A stretch of 64,000 bases of DNA, taken from contig CM060955.1 in NCBI GenBank assembly GCA_030765055.1, positions 97,251,020-97,315,019 of the forward strand, read 5' to 3'. Below are more model-generated notes on this DNA. The model was not told where the DNA came from and searched no databases. It was given only the letters and a program-made list of their open reading frames with translations. The DNA itself is not shown here. Position 1 is the stretch's first letter. This DNA comes from Mantis religiosa (taxonomy: Eukaryota > Arthropoda > Insecta > Mantodea > Mantidae).

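Noticed and set aside
62042..62160. Extra LARS1 exon between exons 2 and 3
   Set aside because: Joining it breaks the reading frame, and exons 2 and 3 already join in phase to give the family sequence.

Overview
This is a window of animal nuclear DNA: AT-rich, intron-rich and full of transposable elements. The main gene is cytosolic leucyl-tRNA synthetase (LARS1) on the minus strand. Seventeen consecutive coding exons run from the right edge down to a stop codon at 16943, more than 47 kb of genome for about 1,108 visible residues. The first roughly 70 residues, including the HIGH-type ATP motif, lie beyond position 64000. GT/AG splice sites and exon phases agree at every junction. A second gene, plus strand and unidentified, ends in an acidic terminal exon at 6982-7206 with a 3'UTR to about 8275, so the two genes converge. 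The repeat families (GIY-YIG Penelope-like elements, Tc1/mariner, Ty3/gypsy, tRNA-derived SINEs, RNase H-bearing LINEs) and the very long introns suggest a large-genome arthropod. This is an inference; no species can be named.

Layout. 1-8.3 kb: LTR remnants, a SINE, a long Penelope-like copy (PLE), a decayed LINE, then the unknown gene's last exon. 8.3-16.9 kb: intergenic, with SINEs, several PLE families and a LINE piece. 16.9-20.7 kb: LARS1 3' end with two Tc1/mariner-type elements in its last introns. 20.7-30 kb: three large paired PLE insertions, one nested inside another. 30-39.9 kb: LARS1 exons 7-12, a 1.3 kb Tc1-like element and small paired PLEs. 40.1-42.6 kb: an internally deleted Ty3/gypsy element with both LTRs. 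42.6-64 kb: LARS1 exons 1-6, a second copy of the Tc1-like element sitting inside a SINE, LINE remnants and more paired PLEs.

The most unusual content is the PLE population. At least a dozen insertions share one architecture: two 3' ends in opposite orientation, joined at their truncated 5' sides, a target duplication of about 12 bp, and an extra terminal tail on only one side. Most carry a hammerhead-ribozyme-like core (CTGANGA, stem II, GAAA, short palindromic stem III), some with every core base intact. Insertions as short as 55-85 bp still have the tail and the duplication, so the tail looks like the obligatory end of the mobile unit.

All calls come from reading the sequence. No alignment, folding or database search was run.
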